64,000 nucleotides of DNA from Chamaecrista fasciculata (taxonomy: Eukaryota; Streptophyta; Magnoliopsida; Fabales; Fabaceae), in assembly GCA_003254925.1 (NCBI GenBank), contig QANZ01039927.1, positions 92,712-156,711 of the forward strand. Direction: 5' to 3'. The translations under genes were made by a program, and so were the position numbers. Below the pieces are notes generated by a model. The model did no database searches and was not told the DNA's origin. It saw nothing but the letters and a program-made list of their open reading frames with translations. Positions 53,668 through 64,000 of the stretch are shown here, in pieces (position 1 is the first letter of the stretch; each line of letters begins with the position of its first letter).

Positions 53668-54209
53668 TTTATTTCAAGCAAAATGTGCCTCTTACAAGTG
53701 TATTTAGGCCCTTTCCCTTTTGATTTTTGCTAATCAGTATTTACTTTTAAAGCCATATTACTTGTGAAGTGGAAACTTTTTTTGTTCATTTTGTGATGTT
53801 CAAGGAGAGAAATAAAACCCTAAAATTACAAAATATTAATCCACAAAAATTTGTTATTTGTATTCCTTGCAATTATAACAGTATCATCGCTAAGTTGAAG
53901 TGGCAGAGCACAAAGATGACTGCCCCTGCCTAATGCTGTGTGTTGTCGCCATATACAAGAATTAGAGTAAACATGGTCCTTTAAAGATACACGATACACG
54001 AGTTGACAACTCTATATTACACACCTTAATTCTTGAAAGTATTTGACTCAAAGACATTTAGGGATTGAGTTGTTAACTCGTATATCTTTCAGAGACTAAT
54101 TTATATGTTTACTCCATAATTATTACAATCAACCATTGAAATTGGAGTAAGAAGACAAATCACCAAAGAACTAATACTAAAAACACCATCTTCTTCTCTA
54201 TTTGGAGGC
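53668..54209. other. 3' flank of OPR-B
   Basis: No gene. It includes the phrases 'gagttgacaactc' and 'gagttgttaactcg' (about 54000-54085), remnants of the family that encloses the Pack-MULE at 57787-59514. Confidence 0.4.
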
Positions 54210-59811
<5,602 letters not shown>

Positions 59812-60632
59812 TTTCACAGAGATAGATAGAATGGTTTTACTTTTGATCTATATGATGATAATGTGAAGATAAATAATGTAAGGACTAAGGAGTGCAAGAT
59901 TGATTTGGGTATAAATAAATAGAAGCAAAATTGAATTATACGAAACGAAAGAAGCAAAAATCAGAATGGACCACCTCGCATAAAGTAGAGGGTATTGATG
60001 ATTGATGCCTGCGTATACCAGAATGATGAGAGACTTTCTTCATAAGGAAAAATTTAACGTGTACATTTTTCCATAGATTTTTCCTTATATTTTAAAATTC
60101 ATTCTGTCAATTTTTGTTGTTGTTTTTTTATTATGATTACTCATTCTCAAATTTATAGATAAGAAAAGTTGTATGTCTTATTTTTAGTTATGAAAATCTA
60201 ATTCTTCTTTTCGGTGTTGGCAGTTGCCGTGCATGTCCAATTGTCCATGAAGATGCCTCCGTGATATTTTGAGGGAAAGCATAGTGATTGGTTCATTTTA
60301 ATTTTGGAGGAAAAAATAATTTCTAATTGGGCATTACTTTCAAATAACGATAGCTAAAGTATTATGATTCTCAGATTTGGATTCAGATTTAAGTTGGCAT
60401 CAAAATTAATTCTCATATCTAAATTCCATGTACTTCCAAAACTATATTTGGAGAAATTATTTTTTATTAATATAAAATTTATTTTTATCAATTATTTATA
60501 TCTAAATATAGCCATAAAAAATATAACTATAAACATAAATGAATTATTAAATTATTTCAATATATAATAAATATTTAACATTTTATCATTATAATTTTAT
60601 ATTTTTGTAATACTTAAAAATATTATATATAT
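59812..60632 (-). other. Upstream region of OPR-B, then AT-rich spacer
   Basis: The first ~80 bases resemble the OPR-A upstream region (agatagatagaat, gggtataaata on +). No gene. Confidence 0.4.
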
Positions 60633-61026
60633 ATACGCACAAATCTCATATTTTTTTTATCAGTTTTCAATTTGGTCATATATCTTTTTTTTTTACAGTT
60701 TTGGTCCTATATCTTTACAAAAGGTCCTAATTTTGGTCCTATATCTTTTAGTCAAGTTGCAGAATTAGTCCCATATCTTTGCAAATTAATCTACCATTAG
60801 TTGATCCTTTTGTAAGGATTTGAGATTACTTATAAACTTGACCCAAAGATATAGGACCAATTCTACAATTTAACCCAAAGATATGGGACCGAATCTGCTA
60901 CAAAAAAAAAAAGATATGAGACTAAATTGGGATCAGACCCAAAGATATTTTACCAAAAGTACAACGAAAAAATATGAGACCAAATTAAAAACTGAACAAA
61001 AGATACAAAATTAACACCTTAGCCTA
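60633..61026. mobile_element. Fold-back (MITE-like) element
   Basis: The left arm has 'atctcatattttttttatc' and 'ttttcaatttggtcatatat'; the right arm ends with 'aaaagatacaaaattaacac' and 'cttagcc'. The inner parts mirror 'ggtcctatatcttt' words. Same family as 7767 and 11163. Confidence 0.6.
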
Positions 61027-62261
61027 TATTTTTGTGGTAGAGTATCCTAATATGTTAGAGTCATTTTCAATTTTCTTCTTTTGTTGACTTTTTTTTTTCT
61101 CTATTTTGAACTTTTTAACATATTCATAACGAGTATGTATTTGCCCCATATGTCTGACCATATTCATTTTCCAAATCAAGTACATTTTGATTTCTTCAAC
61201 TACTGTGTAATTGATTTGCTTCCTTTACTTGATAATACAAGAGTTGAATTAATGAAAATGTTTATTTTTGGGACTAAAATGACAATGATTGTTGGCAAAT
61301 GAGACTTTGAGAGTGAACAACTTTTTTTTTTAATTTCAAGTAAATCAAAGCTACATCACATCATAGAAGATTTACAACTTTAAATTCACATTTTAAAATT
61401 ACTTGCCTAAACAAAATATTAATTAAAAATATTCACACTAATATTATAATGAACTTGCTAACATTTACAAATGATAAAAAAAAAAGTAAAATTAATAAAA
61501 ATATATAATCATCTTTAAAACTAACGTTGTTATAAACAATTTTGTTTTACTACTAAAACAATTGTGCGCAAACTCTTCCAATTACTATCCTTAACTTTTT
61601 AGAATATCAATTTACAATATTTTAAGAGATTGGTAAGTGTTGGTTAAAATGATTTGATATTTTTAAGATTAACAAGTGTTGGTATATTAAGTATTTATAC
61701 TACTAATACAATTGTGCGCAAACTCTTCCTCTAGTTCAGATACATGTAGGTTTAATCCTAGAGCCATCACAGTGGATAACTGGTTTAACCTATCCGAATC
61801 TTTAGTCTTCCAATTTCTGTGTTTTTCATCGTTTTTATCTTAATAAAAAAAATAATGTAGTCAAAGGCAAACTATATAACATTTTAACATAAATATAGCA
61901 AGTGGTAATGCTAATGGTGACTGCCTACTGTTGCGTCATATTTTTATATATGGCAGATCTTTAACTCAACTCAATAAAAGTGAGTTTCAGGATTTTATGA
62001 TGCTTTTAAGATCAATCAGATGTGAGTTTGACAATTATTTTATATATAAAATTGAAATCTTACAAAGACTAAAGAAAAGCATTATCTAAATTAAGAGATA
62101 CATAAACTTATCTAAATTTTTTTATTAAATCTAGTTTCATGAATACAAACATAACACTTCATATAGTAAAACATTATCATCACACAGTTGCCTAATGCTG
62201 CATATTGCCACAATGAGTATTGATTACACACCCTTCTCTATATAGAGGCTTAGCCGACTAG
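61027..62261. other. AT-rich spacer, 3' flank of OPR-C
   Basis: No gene. The word actaatacaattgtgcgcaaactcttcc occurs twice (near 61553 and 61702), a small duplication. Confidence 0.45.

Positions 62262-64000
<1,739 letters not shown>

Noticed and set aside
61081-61302. 73-codon frame in the spacer
   Set aside because: AT-rich, no recognisable motif, no splice context.

Overview
The window is nuclear DNA from a flowering plant, most likely a eudicot. The genes have GT-AG introns, the spacers are AT-rich, and the proteins are plant families (LHT amino acid transporter, glucuronoxylan methyltransferase, GDSL esterase, 12-oxophytodienoate reductase). Transposons fill most of the rest. I cannot name the species.

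Layout: 1-9.9 kb is repeat-dominated: a copia-type element with a long internal tandem array, a hAT element with an 8-bp target duplication, and a probable LTR piece with a 14-bp minisatellite. 10-19.5 kb holds two intact genes in convergent orientation: an LHT1-type transporter (+, 7 exons) and QTRT2, the accessory subunit of queuine tRNA-ribosyltransferase (-, 10 exons). 22.6-23.5 kb is the single-exon GXM gene. 24-33.5 kb lacks intact genes and contains a CASP-like exon fragment, an old copia element, and a LINE tail interrupted by a GC-rich hAT element with an 8-bp target duplication. 33.7-46.8 kb carries three intact genes on +: a short conserved protein of unknown function, a GDSL esterase/lipase, and a secreted 526-aa protein of unknown function. 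48-64 kb is a tandem array of three group-I OPR genes on -; the third runs off the right edge.

All exon chains were joined by eye at consensus splice sites. Every complete chain keeps one open frame (LHT 446 aa, QTRT2 395, GXM 307, unknown 140, GDSL 371, secreted unknown 526, OPR-A 363, OPR-B 370).

The most distinctive object is a Pack-MULE (57986-59438) in intron 1 of OPR-B. It has long terminal inverted repeats and an exact 9-bp target duplication. It carries pieces that look like a CKI2/AHK5-type histidine kinase (+) and an L-type lectin receptor kinase (-) in opposite directions, and it sits inside an older fold-back element. Smaller fold-back elements with related ends, two with exact and one with near-exact 9-bp target duplications, lie in introns of several neighbouring genes. 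The OPR copies also differ at residues expected to shape the active site, which suggests divergence after duplication.
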